NCBI GenBank assembly: GCA_964215955.1
Contig: CAXPDR010000017.1
Coordinates: 1 to 64,000, forward strand
Direction of reading: 5' to 3'
From: GCA-2706205 sp964215955
GTDB taxonomy: Bacteria > Bdellovibrionota > Bacteriovoracia > Bacteriovoracales > Bacteriovoracaceae
Length of the DNA: 64,000 bases
Shown: in pieces, positions 45,250 through 54,297 of the stretch
How the letters are laid out: the number at the start of each line of letters is the position of its first letter
Position numbering within the stretch: position 1 is the first letter of the stretch
Translations under genes and position numbers: made by a program
The notes under the pieces: model-generated
What the model saw: only the letters and a program-made list of their open reading frames with translations
Told to the model about the DNA's origin: nothing
Databases searched by the model: none

Positions 45250-45777
45250 ATGAAACTTAGAGTGTTAATTGCAATGATGGTTGCTAGTTTTTCCCTGGCT
45301 TCTCATGCAGGAGTTTTAATTGAACCTTATTTAGGTACGGGTAGTTATACCTCAACAGTAGATGCAGATAACTTTGATGATGATCCTGAATCATATACCA
45401 CACTTGGGGCAAGATTAGGTGGAAGCTTTCTTCTTTTCTCTGCTGGGGTTGATTTCGGAATGGATACATTTGATGGGTCTACTAGATCAAATACAAGTGC
45501 TTTTGTAGGTTTTGATTTTCCAATTCTGGTAAGAGCTTATGCTAAATATATGATCTCTTCAAATCTTGAAAATGATGATCTTGATGATTTAAACGTAGAT
45601 GTAGCATTTAATGATGGCTATGTTTTAGGACTTGGTTTTACTGGGCTTCCATTGGTAAGTATCAATTTAGAAATTGAAAAATCAAGCTACACCTATGAAG
45701 ATTATCCTATATTAGGAGATCTTGACGTTGATTTTGCTGCAACAACATTAACTGTATCATTACCACTAGATATTTAA
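45250..45777 (+). CDS. Outer-membrane beta-barrel protein, copy 1
   Basis: The 175-residue protein has a signal peptide (MKLRVLIAMMVASFSLASHA) and a mature part of alternating short strands rich in Gly, Asp and aromatic residues, ending in a strand that finishes in a hydrophobic residue (TLTVSLPLDI). This is the pattern of small 8-stranded outer-membrane barrels. AAGGAG lies before the ATG. A paralogue follows 24 bases downstream. Confidence 0.7.
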   Translation: MKLRVLIAMMVASFSLASHAGVLIEPYLGTGSYTSTVDADNFDDDPESYTTLGARLGGSFLLFSAGVDFGMDTFDGSTRSNTSAFVGFDFPILVRAYAKYMISSNLENDDLDDLNVDVAFNDGYVLGLGFTGLPLVSINLEIEKSSYTYEDYPILGDLDVDFAATTLTVSLPLDI

Positions 45778-45801
45778 TTTGTTTAGGCCAGGAGGGCCAA
45801 G

Positions 45802-46356
45802 ATGAAAAAGAATTTAGTATTATTACTCGCTCTTATATCTATATTTTATCAAGCGACAAAGGTTCAGGCAGGTACTTTACTTGAACCTTATGTTGGAACT
45901 CTTTTGAGTTCAACTGGAGAGTTTAATAGTGATGACCTTGATATCACCGGAACAACTGTTGGTGCCCGTGTTGGTTTTCAGCAAATGGGTGTTATGCTTG
46001 GCCTGGATGGAAGAAGAACTTCTGCTAATTTTGAAGATAGTGATTCTGATTCAGATTATACTATCACTCAACTGGGATTATTTGCTGGATACGACTTTCC
46101 AGTTATGGTGAGAGTTTGGGGAACATATGTTTTCTCAGTGGAAGGAGTCGATGATGATGATACAGATACAAAAATCACATCAGGTTCTGGAACGACTTTT
46201 GGTGTAGGCTATAAATTTTTTCCATTTCTTTCAGCTAATTTAGAGATGAGTAATCTTAAAACAAGCAAGTACGAAACAGAGCTTTTGGGCGAACAAGATC
46301 TTGATGGTGATTATACGATTTATACCTTAAGTATTTCACTTCCATTATCGCTTTAA
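45802..46356 (+). CDS. Outer-membrane beta-barrel protein, copy 2
   Basis: The 184-residue protein is a paralogue of the preceding gene: after the signal peptide, GTLLEPYVGTLLSS matches GVLIEPYLGTGSYT, TTVGARVGF matches TTLGARLGG, LFAGYDFPVMVRVWGTY matches AFVGFDFPILVRAYAKY, and both end in SLPL. Tandem duplication is the simplest explanation. A GGAGG site precedes the ATG. An efficient terminator follows, so the two form one small operon. Confidence 0.72.
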   Translation: MKKNLVLLLALISIFYQATKVQAGTLLEPYVGTLLSSTGEFNSDDLDITGTTVGARVGFQQMGVMLGLDGRRTSANFEDSDSDSDYTITQLGLFAGYDFPVMVRVWGTYVFSVEGVDDDDTDTKITSGSGTTFGVGYKFFPFLSANLEMSNLKTSKYETELLGEQDLDGDYTIYTLSISLPLSL

Positions 46357-46371
46357 AAATAAAACAATAAA

Positions 46372-46402
46372 AAAGCCCCTCATTAAGAGGGGCTTTCTTT
46401 TT
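46372..46402. terminator. bidirectional terminator, barrel genes and rpsD
   Basis: AAAGCCCCTC and GAGGGGCTTT form a perfect 10-bp stem with a 5-base loop, followed on the plus strand by CTTTTT and on the minus strand by a run of T. It ends the plus-strand barrel operon and the minus-strand rpsD gene. Confidence 0.85.
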
Positions 46403-46427
46403 ATAAGTAATACGAAAAATATAAGAC

Positions 46428-47063
46428 TTATTTAAGTTTCCAGTAGTACTCGATCACTAGTCGTTTTTCGAATGCAAATGGAATATCTTCTGGAAGTGGA
46501 TGAGAAGCAATTGTTGCTTTTTCTTTCTCACCATCAGCTTCAACATTAATAAATGCAGGAACAGCTGATAATCTTGGTCTTGCCTTAGCTTGAAGGTAGT
46601 TTCCAGATTTAGCACCTTTATTAGAAAGAGTGATTACATCACCTGGCTTAACTGTTGCTGAAGCAATATCAGTTTTGACACCATTGATTGAGATGTGACC
46701 ATGAGAAACCATTTGTCTCGCCGCCGCAATTGATGGTGCCCAGTTTGATCTAAAAACCACGTTATCTAGTCTTGATTCAAGGCTGATAATTAAAGAATCA
46801 ACCCATGATCTAGATTTATCTTTTTTACACTTAATTACTAAGTTTCTTAATTGACCTTCTCTGATTCCGTAGTGAAATCTAACTTTTTGTTTTTCCATAA
46901 GACGGATTGTATAGTCAGAAAGTTTCTTTCTTTTCATTCCGTGCATACCAGGTCCGTAAGGACGTCTTTCTAAAGCACCAGCTTTCCCTAAACCAGGAAG
47001 CTCAACACCTAATCTTCTTTGGATCTTAAAAGCAGATCTTTTACCCATTGTTGTTTTAGACAT
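46428..47063 (-). CDS. rpsD: 30S ribosomal protein S4
   Basis: The 211-residue protein is complete: the N-terminal RRLGVELPGLGKAGALERRP-like region, the S4 RNA-binding segment SRLDNVVFRSNWAPSIAAAR, and the C-terminal LVIEYYW. S4 nucleates 30S assembly and binds 16S rRNA. In many bacteria it lies with rpsK, rpsM and rpoA, but here it stands alone between the barrel genes and the riboflavin operon. AAGGAG precedes the ATG. Confidence 0.97.
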   Translation of the reverse strand: MSKTTMGKRSAFKIQRRLGVELPGLGKAGALERRPYGPGMHGMKRKKLSDYTIRLMEKQKVRFHYGIREGQLRNLVIKCKKDKSRSWVDSLIISLESRLDNVVFRSNWAPSIAAARQMVSHGHISINGVKTDIASATVKPGDVITLSNKGAKSGNYLQAKARPRLSAVPAFINVEADGEKEKATIASHPLPEDIPFAFEKRLVIEYYWKLK

Positions 47064-47218
47064 TATTGTCTCCTTAAAATGTTGATTCTAGAAATGCAGG
47101 AGTGAAAGTTTAAAGAGTTTATCTTTAAAACTAGGTTCCGTTGATTTCTAGTGGCAAGAAACGTTTATAACGAATCGCTCAAATAATGCTTGCCTCCATA
47201 TATGTGAACGGGATCATT

Positions 47219-47241
47219 TTTATCTTATTGAGTAAGATAAA
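47219..47241. terminator. AT-rich hairpin beyond rib operon
   Basis: TTTATCTTA and TAAGATAAA form a perfect 9-bp stem with a 5-base loop. There is no T-tract on either side, so it is at best a weak terminator of the minus-strand rib operon, or a leader structure of rpsD. Confidence 0.3.
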
Positions 47242-47261
47242 TCAATGAAAATATATTAATT

Positions 47262-47741
47262 TTATAGGTTTTCTAGACTTTTAATAGATTTCCCAAGATT
47301 AATCATTTCAATTGCGCCTAGAGTGACTTCCCAGCCTTTATTTCCGGCCTTAGTTCCAGCCCTTTCAAGAGCTTGCTCAATAGACTCAGTCGTAAGGACT
47401 CCAAACATCACTGGCATATTGTTCTCTAGACCGACTTTTGCAATCCCTTTGGCCGCCTCATTACATACATAATCATAATGGGTTGTAGCACCTCGAATTA
47501 CACAACCAAGACAGATAATTGCATCAAATTTCCCCGTTTTAGCTAATTGCTGAGCCGCTAATGGTAATTCAAATGCTCCCGGTACCCAAGCTTCAGTGAT
47601 ATTTGCTTCAGTTAATCCATGACGTTTAAGACAGTCTTTTGCACCACCCATAAGTTTGTTAACAATCAGTTCGTTGAACCTTCCTGCTACAATCGCAACT
47701 TTTTCATTTGTCAGTACTAAATTACCTTCTAACGTATTCAT
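47262..47741 (-). CDS. ribH: 6,7-dimethyl-8-ribityllumazine synthase
   Basis: The 159-residue enzyme condenses 5-amino-6-ribitylaminouracil with 3,4-dihydroxybutanone phosphate. The substrate-binding FNELIV, AFELPLAAQQLA and GCVIRGATTHYDYV motifs are present, with the catalytic His in TTHYDY. The ATG at 47741 is chosen because GAGGAA lies before it; the first ATG at 47753 is part of that site. It overlaps the end of ribB by 20 bases and is the last gene of the operon. Confidence 0.96.
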   Translation of the reverse strand: MNTLEGNLVLTNEKVAIVAGRFNELIVNKLMGGAKDCLKRHGLTEANITEAWVPGAFELPLAAQQLAKTGKFDAIICLGCVIRGATTHYDYVCNEAAKGIAKVGLENNMPVMFGVLTTESIEQALERAGTKAGNKGWEVTLGAIEMINLGKSIKSLENL

Positions 47742-48384
47742 AGATTTCCTCATTTAATATTCTTTCATTTTGGTTAAATTTGAGTTTTTTTTTATACTCT
47801 ATTAAGTCTGCAATAGTTATAAGTTTTAGATTGAACTTTCCAGCTAGCTTAATCAGATCAGGGACTCTTGCACAACTACCATCCTCATTTAAAATCTCGC
47901 ATATAACGCCTGCAGGCGTATTTCCTGTTAAAATGGCAAGATCCACAGCTGCTTCAGTATGACCTGGTCTTTCAATAACTCCACCATCTTTAGCGATTAG
48001 GGGAAAGATATGGCCTGGCTTAACAAAATCACAACTTTTGGAGTTTTCGGAGCCAAGTAGGCTAAGAGTTATTGCTCGATCTTTAGCTGAAATTCCAGTG
48101 CTAATATTATATTTTGCATCTACAGATACTGTAAATGCCGTTTCATGAGAATCTTCGTTCTTTTCGACCATTGGGTTTAGCTCTAGCCTTTTTGCAAAAC
48201 TTGAACTAAGAGGAGCACAAATTAAGCCTCTCCCATAAAGTGCCATAAAGTTTACATCGTTAGATGTGATATTTTGTGCAGGCATGATGAAGTCACCTTC
48301 ATTTTCTCTGTTTTCATCATCAACGACTATGACCATTTTACCAGCTTTAATGTCTGATAGAGCTTCTTCAATTGAGTTAAACAT
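47722..48384 (-). CDS. ribB: 3,4-dihydroxy-2-butanone 4-phosphate synthase
   Basis: The 220-residue enzyme makes the four-carbon donor for lumazine synthesis from ribulose 5-phosphate. The acidic metal-binding motif DDENRENEGDFIM and the later GHTEAAVDLA are intact. It is not fused to RibA, which is therefore encoded elsewhere. Its start touches the ribE stop directly (TAAATG), so coupling is likely. Confidence 0.96.
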   Translation of the reverse strand: MFNSIEEALSDIKAGKMVIVVDDENRENEGDFIMPAQNITSNDVNFMALYGRGLICAPLSSSFAKRLELNPMVEKNEDSHETAFTVSVDAKYNISTGISAKDRAITLSLLGSENSKSCDFVKPGHIFPLIAKDGGVIERPGHTEAAVDLAILTGNTPAGVICEILNEDGSCARVPDLIKLAGKFNLKLITIADLIEYKKKLKFNQNERILNEEIYEYVRR

Positions 48385-49011
48385 TTAATTATTCAATAGA
48401 TTAATTAATCTATCGTCCTTTTTTTCAAACCTTAAGAAGTTCTCAAGATATTTTGCCATCATATCTACTTCAATATTTACCGAATCACCAATGTTTTTTG
48501 TATGCATGTTAGTATTTTCCCAAGTGTGGGGAATGATTGAAACAGTAAAGCTATTATCTGTGAGTCGTGCAATTGTAAGGCTAATGCCATCTAATGCAAT
48601 GGAACCCTCTCTAATGATGTATTTAAAAAGGTCTTTTTCAGTTGAGAAGGTGACTTCATAATTTTTACCAAGTTTTTTAATATTTTGGATTTTACCGGTT
48701 CCATTCACATGACCTTGTACAATATGGCCACCGAGTCTATCCATTGGTCTAAGTGCTAATTCTAAATTAACTGAAGATCCTACTTTTAAGTCTCCAATTG
48801 TCGTCTTCTCAAGGGTAACATGCACAGCTTGCACTGTGAAAAAGTGCCCTTCGATTTTTGTAGCGGTTAGGCAAACCCCATTTGTCGCAACTGAGTCATC
48901 AATGGAAATTTCAGATGAAAGTTCTTTCGTTTCAATGACAAATTCTTTTCCCTCGGAGTTAGGAATTATTTTGGTTATTTTTCCAATGTCTTTGATTAAT
49001 CCTGTAAACAT
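48385..49011 (-). CDS. ribE: Riboflavin synthase, alpha subunit
   Basis: The 208-residue protein has two homologous lumazine-binding halves; the first begins MFTGLIKDIGKI and the second GGHIVQGHVNGTG. It dismutates two molecules of dimethylribityllumazine to riboflavin. GAGGAATAT precedes the ATG. It overlaps ribD by 16 bases. Confidence 0.96.
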   Translation of the reverse strand: MFTGLIKDIGKITKIIPNSEGKEFVIETKELSSEISIDDSVATNGVCLTATKIEGHFFTVQAVHVTLEKTTIGDLKVGSSVNLELALRPMDRLGGHIVQGHVNGTGKIQNIKKLGKNYEVTFSTEKDLFKYIIREGSIALDGISLTIARLTDNSFTVSIIPHTWENTNMHTKNIGDSVNIEVDMMAKYLENFLRFEKKDDRLINLLNN

Positions 49012-50081
49012 ATATTCCTCGAGTTTTCAAAAAGCATATCTATTCCTTTTTGAGACCATACTCCATTTTCAAATATAAGGGAGTCTTGCATATTATCAAA
49101 ATGTAAAAGATGAACACTGTTTAGACCTTTACCTAAAATTTTTGGAGCTGTGTAAACACTTAATCTTTGGTAGTTTTTAGCAAACAAAAAACTATTTATA
49201 ACCTTAGAACCTCCTTCCACATAGACAGATGAGATCCCTTTATCATAAAGATTATGCATTAATATTTGCATATCGAAAGTTTCACCTATTAAAGGGGATT
49301 CTAACTTGTTTATGTCATTTGGTACATTCGTTCCAGGTTTAGTCACAACTAAGGTTTTATCCTTAAACTTATCTGTAAATACATTCGCCGAGAAATCTAA
49401 GTTACCACTAGGGGAAAGTATAATTCTAACCGGACATTTCTCTTCGTGAATTCTTGTCGTTAATCTAGGGTTGTCTCTAATAACTGTATTGGCCCCAACT
49501 AGAATGGCATCGTATAGGTTTCTTTCTTGATGTACATAATTTCTTGCAAGATCTCCTGTTATCCATTTAGAGTCAAAGCTTGTTGTAGCGACTTTTCCAT
49601 CAAGTGTTTGAGCCCATTTTAAATGAACAAAGGGTCTTTTATTTTGGATATGATAAAAAAAGACTTCATTCAGCTTTAATCCATAATCTTCTTCAATTCC
49701 TACAATAACTTCGATCCCAGCATCTTCCAGCAATTTAACACCCTTGCCAGCAACATTGGGATTTGGATCTAGGTTTGCAATGACAACCTTTTTTATACCT
49801 GACTCAATAATAAATTGAGCACAAGGAGGTGTTTTTTTATTTGTATGGCAACAAGGCTCTAGATTACAGTATAAAGTCATTCCTTCAACATTTTGGGGCG
49901 CATTCTTTATGGCGTCTCTTTCTGCATGGTCTGTACCCGACTTCTTATGGAAACCTTCTGCTATTATATCACCTGTTTGATTAACAATGACTGAACCGAC
50001 ATAAGGGTTAGGAGATGTTTGTCCAATCGCCTTTTTAGCAAGATTAAAACATTTATGCATGTAGAAGCTGTGGTCTTTCAT
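48996..50081 (-). CDS. ribD: Bifunctional deaminase/reductase RibD
   Basis: The 361-residue protein has an N-terminal pyrimidine deaminase domain (zinc site in DHAERDAIKNA and LEPCCHTNKKTPPC) and a C-terminal NADPH reductase domain (LKWAQTLDGKVATTS, YVEGGSKVINSFL). It performs the second and third steps of riboflavin synthesis. Its ATG overlaps the stop codon of the recombinase-like gene (TAATG), so it is translationally coupled to that gene. No FMN riboswitch was recognised upstream of the operon. Confidence 0.96.
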   Translation of the reverse strand: MKDHSFYMHKCFNLAKKAIGQTSPNPYVGSVIVNQTGDIIAEGFHKKSGTDHAERDAIKNAPQNVEGMTLYCNLEPCCHTNKKTPPCAQFIIESGIKKVVIANLDPNPNVAGKGVKLLEDAGIEVIVGIEEDYGLKLNEVFFYHIQNKRPFVHLKWAQTLDGKVATTSFDSKWITGDLARNYVHQERNLYDAILVGANTVIRDNPRLTTRIHEEKCPVRIILSPSGNLDFSANVFTDKFKDKTLVVTKPGTNVPNDINKLESPLIGETFDMQILMHNLYDKGISSVYVEGGSKVINSFLFAKNYQRLSVYTAPKILGKGLNSVHLLHFDNMQDSLIFENGVWSQKGIDMLFENSRNICLQD

Positions 50082-51016
50082 TATTGTTCCATGTAACTAT
50101 ATTTCTCAGGTGATTCTTTTAAGAGATCTATATAGGGTTTTAGACTATATTGTGGTTGGACTCCCATCCATTCTTTTATTCTCGAGTGAGGAATATCTTG
50201 AGATAGCCATTTAAAAATACACGCTTGTCTCAGACTTTTTGCTGAGATTTTTGTGTTATATTCCTTTGAAAGCTCTTTGAAAATTATTTCTATTCCTCGA
50301 GCAGATAATCCACCACTTAAGATTTTAAATGGGTTGGCGTTAAATAATAAGTTTGAAAAATCAATTTGGGAAAGCCGTTTTCCTTTTTCTAGTTCATTCA
50401 AGTATTCAGGGTAAAACTCAGAAAAACTCTCAGACAAAGTCACTGTGTAAGGTTCCCTTTTCTCAGGGGCAACAAGAACTCTATAGATACCCTTGTTTTT
50501 GGTTATATGATTTGCGTAGAGGTTTTCAATGTCTGAAACCTTTAATCCAGCACCATAAATGAGATGAAATAAAAAAATATTTCTTCTTAATAAAAGTTTT
50601 TCATGAGGAGAAGACTCTTCTATTTTAAGTTCTATTCCTTTTAGGATGTCTCTAATTGTCTTAAAGCTGACAGGGTTTGGAAGATCCACAACTTTTGGTG
50701 CAACAGGTACTTTTTTTATAGGGTTTTCATCATAGAGTTTATTTCTAATAAGATAATCAAAAAATATTCTTAATGCCTGAACTCTTCTTCTAATTGAGTT
50801 AGGTGAATTATATTTTTTGTTTAGAAAATGGTTATATTCTTTAACCTCTTCTATGGTAAATTCCTTGATAAAGGTATCCCTGCCTTTTGAAAGAAGAAAT
50901 TCTTTGAAAATATTTAAATCAGTACGATAGTTTTTAAGAGTATTAAAACTCTTTCCTTGCACTTCTAGGTCATTTATAAAGTTATTTTGTTCTTTTGAGA
51001 TATCAATTTGTTTCAT
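50081..51016 (-). CDS. Degenerate tyrosine-recombinase (Xer-like) protein
   Basis: The 311-residue protein has the two-domain Xer layout: a core-binding N-terminal domain (KNYRTDLNIFKEFL) and a C-terminal catalytic fold. Compared with E. coli XerD, GLRVSE is GLKVSD (first Arg lost), PHVLRHAF is AKSLRQAC (first His lost, second Arg kept) and LLGHSD is WMGVQP (second His lost), while the final Tyr (KPYID) remains. The protein is therefore unlikely to cut DNA. It opens the rib operon and is coupled to ribD. ATG at 51016 is taken as the start; a TTG at 51052 is possible. Confidence 0.75.
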   Translation of the reverse strand: MKQIDISKEQNNFINDLEVQGKSFNTLKNYRTDLNIFKEFLLSKGRDTFIKEFTIEEVKEYNHFLNKKYNSPNSIRRRVQALRIFFDYLIRNKLYDENPIKKVPVAPKVVDLPNPVSFKTIRDILKGIELKIEESSPHEKLLLRRNIFLFHLIYGAGLKVSDIENLYANHITKNKGIYRVLVAPEKREPYTVTLSESFSEFYPEYLNELEKGKRLSQIDFSNLLFNANPFKILSGGLSARGIEIIFKELSKEYNTKISAKSLRQACIFKWLSQDIPHSRIKEWMGVQPQYSLKPYIDLLKESPEKYSYMEQ

Positions 51017-51116
51017 GAGCGGACTTATATCATTAACTATACGTAACTTCAATAGGTTAGACTATGTGCGTATATTAAAAATTCAAATAATAGGCACTAA
51101 AAACCGATATTTAAGT

Positions 51117-52091
51117 ATGTTTTTAAGATGGACAATAATAATTTTATCTATACAGACTATTTGGGCCAACGATACCTATCAACAGGCTTTGGATATTAGA
51201 GCACGTGGTTACGCGGCTTATGAGATTGCCAGAGATCTCGCTGATAATGTTAATCAAGTTGACATGCTTACTTTTAGAGAAAATGTTAATCCTAGCTCAA
51301 TCCCTGGGGCAAGGGCCAGTGATATTCCCTTCGGTTGGAATGAAGTCTTAAAAGATTATATGGAGAGTACCAATAACAGAGCTAGAGTTTTAGACCAAAA
51401 TTTATCAGGGGATGCTTTAGTTGATGGGCAAACCAAATTAGATAGAGAGTTTTTTACAAGAAAAGGTTTGGCTCCAGTTCAAAGTTTAAGTGAGTTAAGT
51501 ACGAGTGAATTGTTCTTACTTAGAAACCACTCTTCCAAACCATTGGATATGCAAGATCCAAGTAAAGCGTTAGAAATTATTAACAAAGAAAGAAAAAAAA
51601 TAAGAGATTATGTATCGAAGGTTAAAGATTTTTCTAACGAGATGGTTTCAAAAATAGCGAGAAGAGCACCCGCACAATACACTAATAGGGTACAAAGACA
51701 AATTTATGAAAGAGCTAGGGATACGAAATACGGAAAACGATATATTGAGATGGTCCAACTAAGGCTTGGAGGTGTTAGTGGTGATATTCAAGCGCTAACA
51801 GTTGTAGATCCAAATAATAGGCTTAAACTCCTAGATATTATTACTGGAGGTTCGGCGAACCCAGCCAAAAATGTAGGAAACTCTATGGCCTTAAAAAGCG
51901 CCGCTAAAAATATTGATATTGCTGAAGCAATAAAGAAATTACCTAAAGATATGGCAACAAGAGAGGCATTTGCCCGTTATATATTAGAGAATGGTTCAGA
52001 GAACCAATTACGCTCCCTTAAAATCAATGACCCTAGCACCATGTTTCATATGCAAAAAAAAGCAGAGTTTAAGGCGAAGTTATGCCGATAG
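51117..52091 (+). CDS. Secreted protein, unknown family
   Basis: The 324-residue product has a signal peptide (MFLRWTIIILSIQTIWA) and a helical, charged mature part. The gene is read divergently from the recombinase-like gene, but an in-frame extension upstream of the ATG at 51117 would overlap that gene, so the ATG before the signal is preferred. The stop overlaps the start of the next secreted-protein gene by 10 bases, so the two are probably made together. No domain is recognised. Confidence 0.6.
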   Translation: MFLRWTIIILSIQTIWANDTYQQALDIRARGYAAYEIARDLADNVNQVDMLTFRENVNPSSIPGARASDIPFGWNEVLKDYMESTNNRARVLDQNLSGDALVDGQTKLDREFFTRKGLAPVQSLSELSTSELFLLRNHSSKPLDMQDPSKALEIINKERKKIRDYVSKVKDFSNEMVSKIARRAPAQYTNRVQRQIYERARDTKYGKRYIEMVQLRLGGVSGDIQALTVVDPNNRLKLLDIITGGSANPAKNVGNSMALKSAAKNIDIAEAIKKLPKDMATREAFARYILENGSENQLRSLKINDPSTMFHMQKKAEFKAKLCR

Positions 52092-53632
52092 CGATCTTTT
52101 TTTTATTTGTACTTTCTTCTGATCTATTTGCAACTATTAATGACAAGTGTAGTGATTTAAAAGCTAATTTTGATACAAGTTCAATCACTTGTTACACGAA
52201 AGTTTGGGATGATGGAACTGATGAAATAATCAGGAGTAATAATATAAACCATGAAATTCAAGGGTGGTTATGGTTAAGAGAAAAAATTTCCGAGGGAATT
52301 AAAGATAATAAAAGTAAAGAGGATGAAATTAACGAATCAATTGAAGCTTTTACTGCGGCTAAAAAATTCTATCCTGATAATGACAAATTTATAGACCAAA
52401 TTAGATTGGTTGAAAGTGCAAAAAGTGAATATGAAAAGCTTTTTCAAATTGTAAAAGAGGAGAGCATTATCCAACGCTCACTTGCTCCATGTTACGGAAC
52501 TCGTTTTAAGTGCTCTATGCGAGTTGTTGATGAATTAAAGGTAAAACTTGCAGCAAAAAGGGCTGAAAAAATGAGTCTTCTTGCAACGAATCCTTTATTA
52601 ACAAGTGGTAAAGTTAGAGAGAGTATTGAAGATCAAATAGAAACCTATTGGGATTTTCAAGATGGAAAACTAAAGGATGAATACTCCAGCTTGGATAATC
52701 TTGAAGCTATACAGAGAACTAAAAGAAGAGAAAGTTTTAGAGAAATAATGATTCAAGGTCTTCAAGACAATAAACAAATCCTTCAAAAAAGAGAAGAAAA
52801 ATGGAAAAAATTCTTAAAGAAATATCAAAAAGCTGGCTTAACGCAGGTATCTGAAAAGCAAAAACCAGACGTTCTTTCAAATCTTTTAACTGATGACATT
52901 TCTGATGTCGAAGAAGATGAAAGTGAAATTGTGGCTGAGATTTTAGGAAGTGTAAATTTGGATGAAGCTTTTAGTGACCCATATCTCGGTCAGTCAATAT
53001 GTAAGTTACATGCAAGAAATCAATCTCAAATTGATTTTGAAGAAAATCTGGCCCTAGGAACAGATATCGCTTTGTTTGTTACTCCTTTTGCATTGGCAAA
53101 ACTTTATCGTATGGGAGCAATGGCCAACTGGGGGATGAAAGCAAGGTTTACCATTCCAGCTTTAGCTGAGGGAGGAGTCATACTTAAAGACTCTTTTGAT
53201 ATTATGGAGAAAGCCTCAAAATGTAGGGAGTTATTCGCCCTATCAATAAGTTCAAATTTGAGCGTGGAAGAAAAAGAACAAAAACATTCTGAAGTTGAAA
53301 ACTGCAAAGAAGAGGTTGATAATCAAATGCTTATCCATATAGGAGGTGCCGCCATGGGGCCACTAGCTTTTGTTTATGCTAGAGGTGGGGCAAGTGCTTC
53401 TCAGTTAAGTGATGAAGCGAAACAAATTCTTTTTAAGTTTAATAAGGTCAGAAAGCGCAAAGGGCTGAACAAATACTATGACGAATTAGATCTTCCAAAA
53501 GGAGATAGAGCGAAGCTGAATCAAGAATTTGATGAATTTTCTAAGAATTCGAATCTCAAGGGGAGAGCTCTTTTAAAAGCCTTTAAAGACCATACGAATC
53601 AAAAATATTTCGTCCGTCAGTGCACAATTTAG
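52082..53632 (+). CDS. Large secreted protein, unknown family
   Basis: The 516-residue product has a signal peptide (about 1-16) and a mature part with scattered cysteines, a hydrophobic stretch at about 320-350 (ALGTDIALFVTPFALAKLY) and a basic C-terminal end. It resembles neither a known enzyme nor an envelope protein that I recognise. It is translationally coupled to the preceding gene and followed by a third secreted protein. Confidence 0.6.
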   Translation: MPIAIFFLFVLSSDLFATINDKCSDLKANFDTSSITCYTKVWDDGTDEIIRSNNINHEIQGWLWLREKISEGIKDNKSKEDEINESIEAFTAAKKFYPDNDKFIDQIRLVESAKSEYEKLFQIVKEESIIQRSLAPCYGTRFKCSMRVVDELKVKLAAKRAEKMSLLATNPLLTSGKVRESIEDQIETYWDFQDGKLKDEYSSLDNLEAIQRTKRRESFREIMIQGLQDNKQILQKREEKWKKFLKKYQKAGLTQVSEKQKPDVLSNLLTDDISDVEEDESEIVAEILGSVNLDEAFSDPYLGQSICKLHARNQSQIDFEENLALGTDIALFVTPFALAKLYRMGAMANWGMKARFTIPALAEGGVILKDSFDIMEKASKCRELFALSISSNLSVEEKEQKHSEVENCKEEVDNQMLIHIGGAAMGPLAFVYARGGASASQLSDEAKQILFKFNKVRKRKGLNKYYDELDLPKGDRAKLNQEFDEFSKNSNLKGRALLKAFKDHTNQKYFVRQCTI

Positions 53633-53713
53633 ATAATGTAATATTTTCATATACGCCTTTCAATTTGAACCTTCATTGCTAGGTTATCCAAAAATATTTT
53701 AAGGGAGAAGACT

Positions 53714-54229
53714 ATGAAATTATTAATTTGCCTATTCACGCTTTGTTTTTATTCAATTGCAAATGCAGGACAATGTTATCAAGCTTTTAAGAAGGCCAAA
53801 AAATTGGAAGCCATCGTTTCAGGTGTTGAGCACACTTCTGAGACTGACAGTTCTTGGGAAGGTTTTGCTTCTTGGGTTCCAATTAAAAATACCACTAATG
53901 AAGAAATTAAAAGAGTATTAAACCTTAAAAAATCAGATGACATAGAAGAAGCTTTATATGAAGTAGAATCTAGTGAGAAAGCTTATGAATTCTTGAAAGA
54001 TGAAATTGAGACTTTAGAGCACTACGCACAAGATGGTTATGGTGTAGACAGCCCTGCTAAATTAAAAAGACTTTTAAAGATAATATCAAATGAGTTTGGG
54101 GATAATATTAGGCTGGTAATGAATGGTTCAGGTTATGATAGGTCTGTTTTTATTGGAAACCACGTTATAGTACTTATTATGCCTAATGGTTGCTTAGCCG
54201 GGCTTAAAGTTTTTACTGTTTGGACGTAA
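53714..54229 (+). CDS. Small secreted protein, unknown family
   Basis: The 171-residue product has a signal peptide (MKLLICLFTLCFYSIANA) and an alpha-beta mature domain with an early CYQAFKKAKK motif and a late Cys (MPNGCLAGLKVF). AAGGGAG lies before the ATG. No family is recognised. It follows the preceding secreted-protein gene by 81 bases. Confidence 0.6.
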   Translation: MKLLICLFTLCFYSIANAGQCYQAFKKAKKLEAIVSGVEHTSETDSSWEGFASWVPIKNTTNEEIKRVLNLKKSDDIEEALYEVESSEKAYEFLKDEIETLEHYAQDGYGVDSPAKLKRLLKIISNEFGDNIRLVMNGSGYDRSVFIGNHVIVLIMPNGCLAGLKVFTVWT

Positions 54230-54249
54230 ATATAAGTATTTAGAATAGA

Positions 54250-54297
54250 TTGGGGTCTATAAAAAGTATTCAAAAAATGAATAATGGTAGATCCCAA
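54250..54297 (+). promoter_or_regulatory. long stem-loop upstream of rnc
   Basis: TTGGGGTCTA (54250-54259) and TAGATCCCAA (54288-54297) pair over 10 bases with one G-T wobble. Inside them TATTC and GAATA pair again, giving a hairpin of about 48 bases with an A-rich loop. No T-tract follows on the plus strand, so it is not a good terminator. It ends 104 bases before the rnc start. Confidence 0.45.

Noticed and set aside
51017..51116. FMN riboswitch in front of the riboflavin operon
   Set aside because: No match to the conserved RFN core sequences was seen upstream of the recombinase-like gene or between rib genes.
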